NCBI GenBank assembly: GCA_029225225.1
Contig: JAQXWB010000012.1
Span: 1-49,667, forward strand
DNA: 49,667 nt
Direction of reading: 5' to 3'
From: Bacillota bacterium
GTDB lineage: Bacteria; Bacillota; Clostridia; Oscillospirales; Oscillospiraceae
Shown: one piece after another, positions 48,714 to 49,667 of the stretch
How the letters are laid out: the number at the start of each line of letters is the position of its first letter
How positions within the stretch are numbered: position 1 is the stretch's first letter
Translations under genes and position numbers: made by a program
Notes under the pieces: generated by a model
What the model saw: only the letters and a program-made list of their open reading frames with translations
Database searches by the model: none
What the model was told of the DNA's origin: nothing

Positions 48714-48765
48714 TGTCATTACGAGGAGCGCAGCGACGCGGCAATCTCATGCAGGAACTACCGAC
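48714..48765. repeat. Dispersed TGTCATTGCGAG element, partial copy 6
   Basis: tgtcattacgaggagcgcagcgacgcggcaatctcatgcaggaactaccg. Confidence 0.75.
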
Positions 48766-48888
48766 TGGGCAAGAACTGCCGAGATATACTACGGTAACCG
48801 CATTGTTTCCAAAATGTTCATGGTTTTTTCTTTACTTTATTGGCAAATTGGTATATGATAGAGAAAACAGGCAAAGGAGGCGGGCGTT

Positions 48889-49134
48889 TTGGATCACAAC
48901 ACCATCAAATTCACCGTACCCGTAGATACCAACGAGGAAATGAAGCAGATTCTTACCGAGGTCTACCGTTCCCTCACCGAAAAGGGCTACAACCCCATCA
49001 ATCAGATTGTCGGTTATATCCTCTCTGAGGATCCGACCTATATCACCAATCACAATAACGCTCGCAGCCTCATCTGTAAGCTTGACCGCGATGAGCTTCT
49101 TCAAGAGCTCGTTCGTCACTATCTATTCGATTAG
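48889..49134 (+). CDS. ireB: IreB family regulatory phosphoprotein (TTG start)
   Basis: [90 protein letters not shown]. Confidence 0.93.
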   Translation: MDHNTIKFTVPVDTNEEMKQILTEVYRSLTEKGYNPINQIVGYILSEDPTYITNHNNARSLICKLDRDELLQELVRHYLFD

Positions 49135-49146
49135 TATCCACTGCAA

Positions 49147-49182
49147 CGGGGCTTTCGCGTCTGCGAAAGCCCCGTCTTTTTC
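49147..49182 (+). terminator. Rho-independent terminator after ireB
   Basis: CGGGGCTTTCGC gtct GCGAAAGCCCCG tctttttcc. Confidence 0.9.
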
Positions 49183-49287
49183 CGTTTCATAACTCCCACA
49201 ACATCCATTTTTCTACGCATCGCACACCCCGAACCGATTGCAGCACCGTAGCGCATTTGTCACGATTGTTTCCAACAAAAATTATTG

Positions 49288-49316
49288 TTGACAAAATCAT
49301 CTCTATGTGTTACAAT
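49288..49316 (+). promoter_or_regulatory. Sigma-A promoter
   Basis: TTGACA (49288-49293) - 17 nt - TACAAT (49311-49316). Confidence 0.82.
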
Positions 49317-49344
49317 CTGGTTACATTTTGTTTTGGAGGTATCT

Positions 49345-49635
49345 ATGTCCGAAAAAAATGAAGTCCTGATGTATAAGGGTCGCCCCCTCATGCGCAAGGA
49401 CAATTTGATCTATTATGGTTCGATGGCTGACGAGTATATTGTCATGCTGCAGATTCTCGAATCCAAAAAATTGGAGGATCTTGATTTGGCAACGAAGGTT
49501 TCCGTCCAGCTCCAGCGCACGGCGCAGGATGTCAAGGCGCGTGACCGCGTTGTGAAGAAAAGCGAAAAAGACGGGTTCTATACGGCTTTGGATGTTGGCT
49601 GTGTATGGCTCGAGCGTGCATTGAACGCAAAGTAA
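49345..49635 (+). CDS. Uncharacterised 96-aa protein
   Basis: MSEKNEVLMYKGRPLMRKDNLIYYGSMADEYIVMLQILESKKLEDLDLATKVSVQLQRT; TTTGGAGG RBS. Confidence 0.75.
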   Translation: MSEKNEVLMYKGRPLMRKDNLIYYGSMADEYIVMLQILESKKLEDLDLATKVSVQLQRTAQDVKARDRVVKKSEKDGFYTALDVGCVWLERALNAK

Positions 49636-49657
49636 GCAAAGACCACGGGAGGTTTTT

Positions 49658-49667
49658 ATGAAACGGT
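49658..49667 (+). CDS. Start of a further CDS truncated by the window end
   Basis: cgggaggtttttATGaaacggt; RBS plus ATG only. Confidence 0.35.

Overview
Chromosomal window from a low-GC-type anaerobic Firmicute, probably Clostridia/Oscillospirales (inferred from gene order and lipoprotein/SLH content). I worked by reading the sequence and the supplied ORF translations; no searches were run. Housekeeping blocks: dnaX (truncated), large SRP RNA, acpP, rpoD, dnaG, dgt, hflX and rpmE on the left; alr, a MazF-type toxin, nnrD, a T-box leader, pheS-pheT and ireB on the right. The 8.2-10.1 kb region holds an uncharacterised pair (IscU-like scaffold plus GGGtGRT protein) and a 3'-end scar of a second GGGtGRT copy. 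The 10.3-25 kb region is accessory: SLH protein, lipoproteins, a membrane-anchored LuxR regulator, an orphan solute-binding protein and a histidine kinase / degenerate kinase / response regulator operon. The most interesting region is 26.3-39.0 kb: a 2321-aa SLH surface protein, a coupled 86-aa Cys-containing peptide, a secreted GH20 hexosaminidase, then a tightly coupled PqqD-like / HPr-kinase-like / radical SAM-SPASM cassette. This looks like an undescribed peptide- or surface-protein-modification (RiPP-like) system. Several families of palindromic dispersed repeats, a 162-bp foldback element and a decayed SLH gene remnant are also present.
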